This document shows, piece by piece, positions 26,077 through 34,599 of a stretch of DNA of 64,000 nucleotides. The position numbers and the translations under genes were made by a program. The notes beneath the pieces are model-generated. The model worked only from the letters and a program-made list of their open reading frames with translations. It was not told the DNA's origin and did not search any database. The first letter of the stretch is position 1. Every line of letters starts with the position of its first letter. This DNA comes from Pseudomonas sp. BCA17 (GTDB taxonomy: Bacteria; Pseudomonadota; Gammaproteobacteria; Pseudomonadales; Pseudomonadaceae). The stretch is taken from assembly GCF_004519405.1 (NCBI RefSeq), contig NZ_SGWI01000005.1, positions 1 to 64,000 of the forward strand, written 5' to 3'.

Positions 26077-26367
26077 ATGTTGTTCCACGTAAAAATGACC
26101 GTAAACCTGCCGTTGGACATGAACCCCGAACGCGCAGCCGGCCTGAAGGCCGAAGAGAAAGCCTTGGCGCAGCGCCTGCAACAAGAGGGCAAGTGGCGCC
26201 ACCTGTGGCGTATCGCCGGGCACTACGCCAACTACAGCGTGTTCGATGTCGACAGTGTGCAGGCGCTGCACGACCTGCTGATGCAATTGCCGCTTTTCCC
26301 CTACATGACCATCGAAGTGAACGCCCTGTGTCGTCACCCATCGTCGATCCATGAGGACGACCGTTAA
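26077..26367 (+). CDS. catC: Muconolactone delta-isomerase
   Basis: CatC converts muconolactone to beta-ketoadipate enol-lactone. The 96-residue protein (MLFHVKMTVNLPLDM) has the normal family length and the conserved ALAQRLQQEGKWRHLWRIAG region. A GTG nine bases upstream is possible, but AAGAGGTG is correctly spaced for the ATG. It is the second gene of catBCA. Confidence 0.96.
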   Translation: MLFHVKMTVNLPLDMNPERAAGLKAEEKALAQRLQQEGKWRHLWRIAGHYANYSVFDVDSVQALHDLLMQLPLFPYMTIEVNALCRHPSSIHEDDR

Positions 26368-26408
26368 GCCTGTTCCATACCGAATAACTACAAGATGAGG
26401 AGTGCACC

Positions 26409-27338
26409 ATGTCCATCCGACTTTCCCAGACTGCCCATGCTCAACAGTTTCTCGAAGAAGCCAGCGGTAACCTCAATGATGGCGGCAACCCGCGCACCAA
26501 GACTCTGATTTACCGCATCCTGCGCGACACGGTGAACATCATCGAAGACCTGGAAGTGACCCCGGAAGAGTTCTGGAAGGCGGTCAATTACCTCAATGAG
26601 TTGGGCAAAAATCAGGAGGCTGGTTTGCTCGCGGCCGGCCTTGGCCTTGAACATTACCTGGACCTGCTGATGGACGCTGCCGATGAGCAGGCGGGCAAGT
26701 CCGGCGGCACGCCGCGTACCATCGAAGGCCCGCTGTATGTGGCCGGAGCGCCGCTGAGCAAGTACGAAGCGCGGCTGGATGATGGCCTGGACGACGCGGT
26801 GCCGTTGTTTATGCGCGGTCAGGTACGCGACACCCATGGCAAGCCGCTGGCGGGGGCGATTGTGGATGTGTGGCAGGCCAATACCGGCGGCACTTATTCG
26901 TGGTTCGACCCAGCGCAGTCGGAGTTCAACCTGCGCCGGCGCATCGAGACCGATGCCCAGGGCAACTACCGTTTTCGCAGTATTGTGCCGTCCGGCTACG
27001 GCTGCCCACCGACGGGTCCGACTCAGCAACTGCTCGATCAACTGGGGCGTCATGGACAGCGGCCGGCGCATATTCATTTCTTCATTTCGGCGCCGGGGTA
27101 CCGGCATTTGACCACGCAGATCAACCTGTCGGATGACCCGTACCTGCATGATGATTTCGCCTACGCCACGCGGGATGAGTTGATTGCCGAGATTCGCTTC
27201 AGTGACGACCAGCAACTGGCGCGGGAGTTGGGTGTGGAAGGGCGGTTTGCGCAGATTGATTTTGACTTCGAGCTGCAGCCTGCGGCTGCGCCGGTAGAGC
27301 AAAAGCGCATGCAGCGCGTGCGTGCCCTGGAAGACTGA
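26409..27338 (+). CDS. catA: Catechol 1,2-dioxygenase
   Basis: CatA is the non-haem Fe(III) intradiol dioxygenase that cleaves catechol to cis,cis-muconate. The 309-residue protein contains the helical dimerisation N-terminus and the intradiol core. Iron ligands are expected in GPLYVAGAP (Tyr), the YRFRSIVPSGYG region (Tyr) and RPAHIHFFISAPGY (two His). The ribosome binding site GAGGAG precedes the start. It is last in catBCA and is followed by a strong hairpin. Confidence 0.97.
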   Translation: MSIRLSQTAHAQQFLEEASGNLNDGGNPRTKTLIYRILRDTVNIIEDLEVTPEEFWKAVNYLNELGKNQEAGLLAAGLGLEHYLDLLMDAADEQAGKSGGTPRTIEGPLYVAGAPLSKYEARLDDGLDDAVPLFMRGQVRDTHGKPLAGAIVDVWQANTGGTYSWFDPAQSEFNLRRRIETDAQGNYRFRSIVPSGYGCPPTGPTQQLLDQLGRHGQRPAHIHFFISAPGYRHLTTQINLSDDPYLHDDFAYATRDELIAEIRFSDDQQLARELGVEGRFAQIDFDFELQPAAAPVEQKRMQRVRALED

Positions 27339-27346
27339 ACGCGGTC

Positions 27347-27384
27347 AAAAATGTGGGAGGGGACAAGCCCCCTCCCACATTTGA
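27347..27384. terminator. Hairpin between catA and kynR
   Basis: A near-perfect inverted repeat AAATGTGGGAGGGG / CCCCTCCCACATTT with a very short loop lies between convergent genes and probably ends transcription in both directions. The same sequence type recurs after trxB (61290-61328), so it is a dispersed repeat as well as a terminator. Confidence 0.75.
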
Positions 27385-27399
27385 TCTGTATTGTCGCCG

Positions 27400-27873
27400 T
27401 TATTTGCGGATGACCAGGTCCAGCACCTCATCCCGATCCTTGATCTTCTGCAGCACGATCTCCGAACGTATATCCATCACCCCGGCCGTGCGGTTCAGGT
27501 GGTTCACGATGAAGTCCGAAAAGTGCTTGAGGTTGCGCGCCTGCACCCGCAACACATAGTTGCTCGCCCCGGTAATCACATACGCACTGGCCACTTCCGG
27601 CCAGCCCTGCACCTTCTTGATGAATGTCTCATGCCAGTCCTCCACATCCTGGCGCAGCGACAGGTGCACGATGGCCTCCAGTTCAATGCCCAACTGCTCG
27701 GCATTCAACACCGCACGGTAGCCGCTGATGATTCCCTCGCTTTCCAGCAGGCGCAGACGGCGCAGGCAGGCCGAGGGTGACAGGGCGACTTTTTCCGCCA
27801 GTTCCTGGTTGCTGATACGGCCATCCAGTTGCAGGAAATGCAGGAGGCGCAGGTCGGTGGCGTCGAGAATCAT
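27400..27873 (-). CDS. kynR: Lrp/AsnC-family regulator of kynurenine genes (KynR-like)
   Basis: The 157-residue Lrp/AsnC protein has an N-terminal helix-turn-helix (LRLLHFLQLDGRISNQELAE, about residues 8-60) and a C-terminal RAM ligand-binding domain. It is divergent from kynU with 144 bases between starts, the arrangement known for KynR, the kynurenine-responsive activator of kyn genes in P. aeruginosa. The kynR name rests on family and context. Confidence 0.88.
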   Translation of the reverse strand: MILDATDLRLLHFLQLDGRISNQELAEKVALSPSACLRRLRLLESEGIISGYRAVLNAEQLGIELEAIVHLSLRQDVEDWHETFIKKVQGWPEVASAYVITGASNYVLRVQARNLKHFSDFIVNHLNRTAGVMDIRSEIVLQKIKDRDEVLDLVIRK

Positions 27874-27903
27874 GGTTAGAATAAATCCGCGTGTTTGGGC
27901 GTC

Positions 27904-27915
27904 AAATTCGAATTT
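27904..27915. promoter_or_regulatory. Perfect 12-bp palindrome in the kynR-kynU gap
   Basis: AAATTCGAATTT is an AT-rich perfect palindrome 31 bases upstream of the kynR start. It resembles the AT-rich dyads bound by Lrp-type proteins and is a candidate KynR site. This is inference from position and composition. Confidence 0.4.
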
Positions 27916-28017
27916 CCTACAGCTTAATTAGCCTGTTGCACGCCACTTTGCACGAAAATTCTCTAAAAGTTCGTTCATTATTTGGTCAGTCGTCACTTAT
28001 AAAAATCAGGACAACCC

Positions 28018-29268
28018 ATGACCACTCGAAGCCACTGCCAAACCCTCGATGCCGAGGATTCACTTGCCCCGCTGCGAAGCCGGTTCGCCCTGCCTGCGGG
28101 GGTGATCTACCTCGACGGCAACTCTTTGGGCGCCCGCCCGGTGGCGGCCCTTGAGCGTGCGCAACAGGTGATTGCCGAGGAATGGGGCGATGGTTTGATC
28201 AGCAGCTGGAACAGCGCCGGTTGGGCGCAACTGTCACTGCGCCTGGGCGATCGCCTGGCACCGTTGATCGGCGCACAGGATGGCGAAGTGGCGATCACCG
28301 ATACCACCTCCGTCAACCTGTTCAAGGTGCTCAGCGCCGCGTTGAGCGTGCAGCGCCAACGCCAGCCTGAGCGCAAAGTGATCGTCAGCGAGGCGAGCAA
28401 CTTCCCCACGGATTTGTATATCGCCGAGGGCCTGGCCGAGTTGCTGCAGCAAGGCTATTCCCTGCGTCTGGTGAACAGCCCGGAAGAGTTGCCCCAGGCC
28501 ATCGACCAGGATGTGGCGGTCGTGATGCTCACCCACGTCAACTATAAGACCGGCTACATGTATGACATGCAGGCACTCACTGCCTTGAGCCATGAATGCG
28601 GCGCGCTGAGCATCTGGGACCTGGCGCATTCGGCGGGCGCGGTGCCTGTCGACCTGCACCAGGCCGGCGCCGATTACGCGATCGGCTGCACCTACAAGTA
28701 CCTCAACGGCGGGCCGGGCTCCCAGGCGTTTGTCTGGGTCAACCCGGCCTTGGTGGATGTGGTGCGCCAGCCGTTGTCGGGTTGGTTCGGGCATACCCGA
28801 CAGTTCGCCATGGAGTCGACCTACACACCCAGCGTCGGCATCGCGCGTTATCTGTGCGGCACCCAGCCGATCACCTCGCTGGCGATGGTGGAATGCGGCC
28901 TGGAGATTTTTGCTCAGACCGATATGGTCAGCCTGCGTAAAAAATCCCTGGCGTTGACCGACCTGTTTATCGCGCTGGTCGAAACCCGCTGCGCTGCCCA
29001 CGGCCTGGTGTTGATCACGCCGCGTGAGCACGCCCGGCGTGGCAGCCATGTGAGTTTTGAACACCCTGAAGGCTACGCGGTGATCCAAGCGCTGATCGCC
29101 CGTGGTGTGATCGGCGATTACCGCGAACCGCGCATCATGCGCTTTGGTTTTACCCCGCTTTACACCCGCTTCACCGAGGTCTTCGACGCCGTGCAGATCC
29201 TTGGCGAAATCCTCGATAACGGCACTTGGGACCAGCCGCAATTCAAAGTCCGCAACAGCGTTACCTGA
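28018..29268 (+). CDS. kynU: Kynureninase
   Basis: KynU is the PLP enzyme that splits kynurenine into anthranilate and alanine, so it links KynAB to AntABC. The 416-residue protein has IYLDGNSLGARP near the N-terminus, the substrate-site region LTHVNYKTGYMYDM, the PLP aspartate in IWDLAHSAGAVPVDL, and the PLP lysine in CTYKYLNGGPGS (about residue 227). Its start ATG at 28018 follows AGGACAACCC. It is regulated most likely by the adjacent KynR. Confidence 0.96.
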   Translation: MTTRSHCQTLDAEDSLAPLRSRFALPAGVIYLDGNSLGARPVAALERAQQVIAEEWGDGLISSWNSAGWAQLSLRLGDRLAPLIGAQDGEVAITDTTSVNLFKVLSAALSVQRQRQPERKVIVSEASNFPTDLYIAEGLAELLQQGYSLRLVNSPEELPQAIDQDVAVVMLTHVNYKTGYMYDMQALTALSHECGALSIWDLAHSAGAVPVDLHQAGADYAIGCTYKYLNGGPGSQAFVWVNPALVDVVRQPLSGWFGHTRQFAMESTYTPSVGIARYLCGTQPITSLAMVECGLEIFAQTDMVSLRKKSLALTDLFIALVETRCAAHGLVLITPREHARRGSHVSFEHPEGYAVIQALIARGVIGDYREPRIMRFGFTPLYTRFTEVFDAVQILGEILDNGTWDQPQFKVRNSVT

Positions 29269-29283
29269 GTAAACGCAGAGTAA

Positions 29284-29316
29284 AAATGTGGGAGCGGGCT
29301 TGCTCGCGCCCACAGG
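29284..29316. repeat. Solitary REP palindrome after kynU
   Basis: AATGTGGGAGCGGGCTTGCTCGCGCCCACA forms a short hairpin between kynU and the downstream permease. It may reduce readthrough into the permease, which lies 102 bases beyond the kynU stop. Confidence 0.65.
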
Positions 29317-29370
29317 GACAGTGTGTTAACCAAAAAACAGTGCAATCACAATAATAAAGGGGCACGCCAC

Positions 29371-30777
29371 GTGACCACGCCAGACCACGGCTTTGCAGAG
29401 ATCACCCACCGCGAACTGGGCCTGAGGCGCCAGCTCACCTCCGGCCAGATGAGCATGATCGCCATCGGTGGCGCCATCGGCACCGGGCTGTTCATGGGCA
29501 GCGCCTATGCCATCGGCTATGCCGGGCCCAGCGTGCTGGTGAGCTACGCCATCGGTGCATTGATCACCTTGCTGTTGATGGGCTGCCTGGCGGAGATGAC
29601 GGTGGCCCACTCCACCTCGGGTTCCTTCGGCGCCTACGCCGAGTTTTATATCAGCCCGCTGGCCGGGTTTCTGGTGCGCTATGCCTATTGGGCGGCAATT
29701 GTGCTGGCGGTGGGCGCCGAGGTCACGGCGGTGGCGATGTACATGAAGTACTGGTTCGCCAATGTGCCGGAGTGGGTGTGGATCGTGTCGTTTTCCAGTG
29801 TGCTGATCCTGCTCAATGCGATCAGCGTGAAAACCTTCGGTAACTTCGAATACTGGTTCTCGACGATCAAGATCAGCGCCATTGTCGGCTTCATCATCCT
29901 TGCGGTGTACGTGGTGTTCGGCTCCGGCAACCCGGAGTACGGCGTGCACAACTACACGTCTCACGACGGGTTTTTCCCCCATGGCCTGAGCGGAATGTGG
30001 ATCGCGGTGATTGTGTCGATCTTCAGTTATTTGAGCGTGGAGATGATCGCCGTGGCCGCCGGTGAAGCGGCCGACCCGGAGCAGGCGGTGAAAAAGGCCT
30101 TTCGCGCGACCATTGTGCGCCTGGTGGTGTTCTACCTGCTGACCCTGGCCCTGATGCTCGCCATCGTGCCATGGAGCCAGGCCGGGCAAACCCAGAGCCC
30201 GTTCGTCACGGTGATGCAGACCATCGGCATTCCCGGCGCCACCGGCGTGATGAATTTCGTGATCCTGATCGCGGCGTTGTCAGCGATGAACAGCCAGCTC
30301 TACATCACCACGCGCATGATGTTCAGCCTGTCGCGCGCAGGGTTTGCGCCCAAGTCCATGGGGGCGTTGAGCAAAAGCGGCATTCCGCTGAATGCCTTGC
30401 TGTTGTCCAGCTCGGGGATCGCCTTGGCGACCTTGTTGAACGTGGTGTATCCGGAAAGCTCGTTCACCCTGATGATGGCGATCTCGATGTTCGGCGCGAT
30501 CTTCACCTGGTTCATGATCTTTCTCACGCACCTGTTCTTCCGTCGCTATCGCCAGCGTCATGGCGGGCCGAAGCTGTCGTTCCAGTTGCGGCTGTTTCCC
30601 TACAGCACCCTGCTGGGCCTGCTGCTGATGGGGGCGGTAATGATCACCACGTACTTCACCGAGGCGTTCAAAATGACGCTGGTGTTCGGCGTGCCGTTCC
30701 TGCTGATTCTGTCGGCGGTGTACTACGGGTTTTTCCGCAAGGGCAGGGCTAGCGCGTCGAACAAGGCCCTGGCGTAA
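29371..30777 (+). CDS. APC-superfamily amino acid permease
   Basis: The 468-residue integral membrane protein has about 12 membrane segments with the APC signature QMSMIAIGGAIGTGLFMGSA at the start of TM1 and VEMIAVAAGEAADPEQAV near residue 225. The GTG at 29371, eight bases after AAAGGGG, is a better start than the in-frame ATG-like codon at 29323, which would put charged residues before the normal family N-terminus. Lying after kynU on the same strand, it may import tryptophan, kynurenine or a related compound; I recall a permease beside kynU in P. aeruginosa as well. Its end overlaps the convergent LysR gene by 55 bases. Confidence 0.85.
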   Translation: MTTPDHGFAEITHRELGLRRQLTSGQMSMIAIGGAIGTGLFMGSAYAIGYAGPSVLVSYAIGALITLLLMGCLAEMTVAHSTSGSFGAYAEFYISPLAGFLVRYAYWAAIVLAVGAEVTAVAMYMKYWFANVPEWVWIVSFSSVLILLNAISVKTFGNFEYWFSTIKISAIVGFIILAVYVVFGSGNPEYGVHNYTSHDGFFPHGLSGMWIAVIVSIFSYLSVEMIAVAAGEAADPEQAVKKAFRATIVRLVVFYLLTLALMLAIVPWSQAGQTQSPFVTVMQTIGIPGATGVMNFVILIAALSAMNSQLYITTRMMFSLSRAGFAPKSMGALSKSGIPLNALLLSSSGIALATLLNVVYPESSFTLMMAISMFGAIFTWFMIFLTHLFFRRYRQRHGGPKLSFQLRLFPYSTLLGLLLMGAVMITTYFTEAFKMTLVFGVPFLLILSAVYYGFFRKGRASASNKALA

Positions 30778-31619
30778 CCCGGTAGATGGTCGAACGAGCG
30801 CGCGCATAACAACAGCTGTCGACACGCCCATTCTTCGCGCAAGGGTTGGGCCTTGAAGCGGCGCTCTGATGGCCAGCGATCCAGGGCGGCCTGAGGCACG
30901 ATGCCCAGGCCGGCGCCCCGGGCGACCATGCGCATCACCCCATCAAACCCCTCGGCGCGGATGCGCGTCTGCAAGCGAAAGCCGCTGTGCAGTGCCTGTT
31001 CCTCCAGGTAAACCGCCAGCGCGCTGTTGGCGGTCAGGCCCACGAAGTCGTGTTGCAGGCTGTCGATAAAACTCACGGTGCCGGCTGCCAAGGGATGATC
31101 AAGGGGCAGGATCAACACCAGCGGGTCATCGCGAAACGGCAGGGTTTGCAGGCCGTGGGTATCCACTGCGTCGGAGATTATTCCCAGGTCTGCCGTGCCT
31201 TGGCGCAACGACTGGGTGATGCGCAGGCTCGGCAGTTCCTGCAGGTCGATATCGAGGTTGGGATGTTCGCGCAAAAAGTCCGCCAGCAATTCCGGCAGGT
31301 ATTCGCTCAGGGCCGTGGTGTTACACAGCAGGCGCACCTGGCCCTTGATCCCCTTGGCGTATTCCGCCAGGTCCTGTTGCAGATGCTCGGCCTGTTGCAG
31401 CAGCAGGCGGGCATGTCGGGCCAGGGCCTTACCGGCGGCGGTGGGGGTGACACCGCGACGGCCGCGCTCAAGGCACTCGATACCCAGCGACGCTTCCATC
31501 ACGCGGATACGTGCGCTCGCCGCCGCCAGGGATAAATGGCTGCGCGCCGCGCCTGCGGTGATATTGCCGGTGTCGAGGATATGCAGGTAGAGGCGCAGGT
31601 CGATCAGGTCAAAGTGCAT
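30723..31619 (-). CDS. LysR-family transcriptional regulator
   Basis: The 298-residue protein has a LysR winged helix (DLIDLRLYLHILDTGNITAGAA region) and a periplasmic-binding-like effector domain. Its 3' end overlaps the permease gene by 55 bases tail to tail. It is divergent from the TSUP transporter gene, 82 bases between starts, so that gene is a plausible target. No effector can be inferred. Confidence 0.88.
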   Translation of the reverse strand: MHFDLIDLRLYLHILDTGNITAGAARSHLSLAAASARIRVMEASLGIECLERGRRGVTPTAAGKALARHARLLLQQAEHLQQDLAEYAKGIKGQVRLLCNTTALSEYLPELLADFLREHPNLDIDLQELPSLRITQSLRQGTADLGIISDAVDTHGLQTLPFRDDPLVLILPLDHPLAAGTVSFIDSLQHDFVGLTANSALAVYLEEQALHSGFRLQTRIRAEGFDGVMRMVARGAGLGIVPQAALDRWPSERRFKAQPLREEWACRQLLLCARSFDHLPGYARALFDALALPLRKNP

Positions 31620-31701
31620 GGCGTGTGCCTAAAGCAAAACAAGAGTCTGCCTCAGTATATGGCGAATTTTCGGCCTGATCGAAAAGCGCCACAATCGTCC
31701 C

Positions 31702-32466
31702 ATGACTACTTTCCTCGCGTTTTACCAGAATGCAGGCCCAGCTTTGACTGTACTGGTGGTCGGCACGTTTCTACTGGCCGGTACCGTCAAGGGTGTGATT
31801 GGCCTTGGCCTGCCCACCGTAGCCATGGGGCTGCTCGGGCTGGCTATGTTGCCGGCGCAGGCTGCGGCGTTGCTGATCGTTCCTTCGATGGTCACCAACC
31901 TCTGGCAGCTGGCCTTCGGCGGCCACCTGAATGACTTGCTCAAGCGCTTGTGGCCGATGCTGCTGCTGATTTTTCTCGGCACCGGGCTTGGCACGCTGTG
32001 GCTGGGAATGGACGGTGGCCATGGGGCGGTGCGTGCGTTGGGCGGCGCGTTGCTGGTGTATGCGCTGAGCGGATTGTTCTTGCCCACGTTTAAGCTGAAG
32101 CCTGCGACCGAACGTTGGCTGGGCCCGCTGTGTGGGCTGATCACCGGTGTCATTACCTCGGCCACCGGCGTCTTCGTGATTCCTGCGGTGCCGTATGTGC
32201 AGGCCTTGGGCTTGAACCGCGATCAACTGGTGCAGGCGCTGGGGCTGTCGTTCACCGTGTCCACGCTGGCATTGGCGGCCGGCATGGCCTGGCGTGGCAC
32301 GTTAGGCGGTGGGGAAATCAATGCGTCGCTGTTGGCGCTGCTGCCCGCGCTGTTGGGGATGTGGCTCGGCCAGCTGTTGCGCCAACGGATCAGCGCCGGG
32401 CTGTTCAAACGCGTGTTTTTTGTCGGCATGGCGCTGCTGGGTGGGCATTTGCTGATTGGCGGTTGA
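31702..32466 (+). CDS. TSUP (TauE/SafE) family membrane transporter
   Basis: The 254-residue protein is very hydrophobic with about 8 membrane segments and has the TauE/SafE pattern (GTVKGVIGLGLPTVAMGLLG near residues 27-46 and the second repeat LCGLITGVITSATGVFVIPA near 144). Family members export sulfonates, sulfite or other organic anions. The substrate is unknown. The ribosome binding site is not obvious. Confidence 0.85.
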   Translation: MTTFLAFYQNAGPALTVLVVGTFLLAGTVKGVIGLGLPTVAMGLLGLAMLPAQAAALLIVPSMVTNLWQLAFGGHLNDLLKRLWPMLLLIFLGTGLGTLWLGMDGGHGAVRALGGALLVYALSGLFLPTFKLKPATERWLGPLCGLITGVITSATGVFVIPAVPYVQALGLNRDQLVQALGLSFTVSTLALAAGMAWRGTLGGGEINASLLALLPALLGMWLGQLLRQRISAGLFKRVFFVGMALLGGHLLIGG

Positions 32467-32510
32467 ACCGCTCGGTGTAAGCTGCGCTGACCCGATAGAG
32501 AGGACAGCCT

Positions 32511-33407
32511 GTGAAAGCCCGATCCGATGAGCTACAAACCTTCGTCAGCGTGATTGAGTGCGGCTCGATTTCTGCCGCGGCGGAGCAGATCGGACAGACG
32601 CCGTCGGCGGTCAGCCGCACCTTGTCGCGCCTCGAAGCCAAGCTCGGCATCACCCTGATCAACCGCACCACGCGGCGCATGGACCTGACCGAAGAGGGCA
32701 AGTACTTTTTCGAGCAGGCCAAGGTGATCCTGGCGCAGATGGATGAGCTGGAGGAGCGCCTGTCGTCACGCCAGAAAAAACCTGCCGGGCGTTTGCGCAT
32801 CAATGCTGCCGTGCCGTTCATGCTGCATGGGATCGTGCCGTACATCGCCGAGTTTCGCCGCCTCTATCCCGAGATCCAGTTGGAGCTGAACAGCGATGAC
32901 CTGATCATCGACCTACTGGAACAGAGCACCGACATTGCCATCCGTATCGGTGCGTTGGCCGACTCGACTCTGCATGCCCGCTCACTGGGCTGGTCGCCGC
33001 TGCACATCCTGGCCAGCCCCGCCTATCTCAAGCGGTACGGCACGCCGAGCACGGTGGCCGAATTGGCGGATCACACGTTGCTGGGGTTCACCCAGACCGA
33101 AACCCTTAACCACTGGCCGCTGCGTCATGTGGAAGGCGACCGCTGGCTGATCCAGCCCGGCATCGCCGCTTCCAGCGGTGAAACCCTGCGTCACTTGGCG
33201 CTGGAAGGGCAGGGCATTTGCTGCCTGTCCAACTTCATGACCATCGACGACATCAACGCCGGGCGCCTGGTGCCGGTGCTGGAGGCGTTCAACAGCGGTT
33301 ATCGCCAGCCGATCAACGCAGTGTTTTACCGCAACTCGCAATTGGCGCTGCGCATCCAGTGCTTCCTGGACTTTATCCAGGCCAAGCTGGCGCGGTATGC
33401 CCGCTGA
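32511..33407 (+). CDS. LysR-family transcriptional regulator (GTG start)
   Basis: The 298-residue protein begins at a GTG preceded by GAGAGGACAG and has a LysR helix-turn-helix (LQTFVSVIECGSISAAAEQI) and an effector domain. It lies between the TSUP transporter gene and an SDR gene on the same strand, 105 bases before the latter. Its target is unknown. Confidence 0.87.
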   Translation: MKARSDELQTFVSVIECGSISAAAEQIGQTPSAVSRTLSRLEAKLGITLINRTTRRMDLTEEGKYFFEQAKVILAQMDELEERLSSRQKKPAGRLRINAAVPFMLHGIVPYIAEFRRLYPEIQLELNSDDLIIDLLEQSTDIAIRIGALADSTLHARSLGWSPLHILASPAYLKRYGTPSTVAELADHTLLGFTQTETLNHWPLRHVEGDRWLIQPGIAASSGETLRHLALEGQGICCLSNFMTIDDINAGRLVPVLEAFNSGYRQPINAVFYRNSQLALRIQCFLDFIQAKLARYAR

Positions 33408-33511
33408 TTCGTGACTTGAACGCAAGAGTGAATTGGGCGAAGGGGACTTATTCGACAAGGATGGGCCGCTGATACTGGCTCCATCACTTACCCCCGTCAG
33501 GAGCACACTCC

Positions 33512-34405
33512 ATGAACGTATTCGTAACCGGTGCAGCCGGTTTTATCGGCGGCTCCATCGCCACCGGCCTGGTCCAGGCCGGCCATGCCGTGACCGGTTT
33601 GGTGCGCAGCGCCGAACAGGCCGCTGAAATGACCGCCCTGGGCATCACCCCAGTGATCGGTACCCTTGATGATGTCGCTATTCTGACCGCCCAGGCCCGG
33701 CAAGCCGATGCGGTGATCAACGCGGCCAGCAGCGATCATCGTGGTGCGGTAGAAACGTTGCTCGCCGCCTTGAAGGGCTCGAACAAGCCCTTCCTGCACA
33801 CCAGCGGTTCGAGCATTGTCGGTGATGCATCGGGCGGCAAGGCCAGCGATGTCATCTATTTCGAAGACAACTTGCCGGAGCCGACGGTCGACAAGGCTGC
33901 GCGCGTGGCCATCGACAATCTGATCCTTGCGGCCGCCCAGGACGGCGTCAACTCGGCGGTGATCTGCAACACCCTGATCTACGGCCACAGCCTGGGCGTG
34001 AAGCGTGACAGCGTGCAATTGCCGCGCTTGCTCAAGCAGGCACGCAAGAGCGGGGTGGTGCGCCATGTGGGCCCGGGGCAGAACATCTGGTCCAACGTGC
34101 ACATTGAAGACGTGGTGGCGCTGTACCTGCTGGCGCTGACCAAGAATGTACCGGGCACGTTTTACTTTGTGGAAAGCAGCGAAGCGGCGTTTGTCGACAT
34201 GACCCGCGCCATCGCCGAAGCCCTCAAGCTGGGGCAGCCCCAGGATTGGCCATTGGCCGAGGCTGAAGCCGAGTGGGGTTATGAAATGGCCAACTATGGC
34301 CTGGGTTCCAACAGCCGTGTGCGCGGCAAGCATGCCCGTGAGCTGCTGGGTTGGGTGCCCAAGCGCACGTCGGTTGTCGAGTGGATTCGTCACGAGATGG
34401 TCTGA
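33512..34405 (+). CDS. NAD(P)-dependent epimerase/dehydratase-like SDR
   Basis: The 297-residue protein is an extended or atypical short-chain dehydrogenase with the Rossmann motif NVFVTGAAGFIGGSIATGL at the N-terminus, an NAD-binding fold, and a binding-partner region WSNVHIEDVVALYLLAL. The canonical YxxxK is not clear: NTLIYGHSLGVK places a Tyr but not the standard spacing to a Lys. The substrate is unknown. Confidence 0.8.
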   Translation: MNVFVTGAAGFIGGSIATGLVQAGHAVTGLVRSAEQAAEMTALGITPVIGTLDDVAILTAQARQADAVINAASSDHRGAVETLLAALKGSNKPFLHTSGSSIVGDASGGKASDVIYFEDNLPEPTVDKAARVAIDNLILAAAQDGVNSAVICNTLIYGHSLGVKRDSVQLPRLLKQARKSGVVRHVGPGQNIWSNVHIEDVVALYLLALTKNVPGTFYFVESSEAAFVDMTRAIAEALKLGQPQDWPLAEAEAEWGYEMANYGLGSNSRVRGKHARELLGWVPKRTSVVEWIRHEMV

Positions 34406-34429
34406 TGTTCGCTTGATACCGGGCCGCGC

Positions 34430-34512
34430 TCATCGGGAGCAAGCTAACTCCCACATTTGCCTGTATTCCAACGGTGGAACTTGGTCAAATGTGGAAGGAG
34501 CTTGCTCCCGAT
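34430..34512. repeat. REPIN-like palindrome before the SulP gene
   Basis: Arms ATCGGGAGCAAGCTAACTCCCACATTT and their complement (about 34433-34459 and 34484-34511) enclose a variable centre. The unit lies 90 bases upstream of the SulP start and so may sit in its leader. Confidence 0.7.
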
Positions 34513-34599
34513 AGCAGCGACTCCACCTTCGAGACTATCCCCACCCGACTCAATTCCGTACCATTCCCCGCCTTATCCCCCGCAATGCCCTGGTACCTC

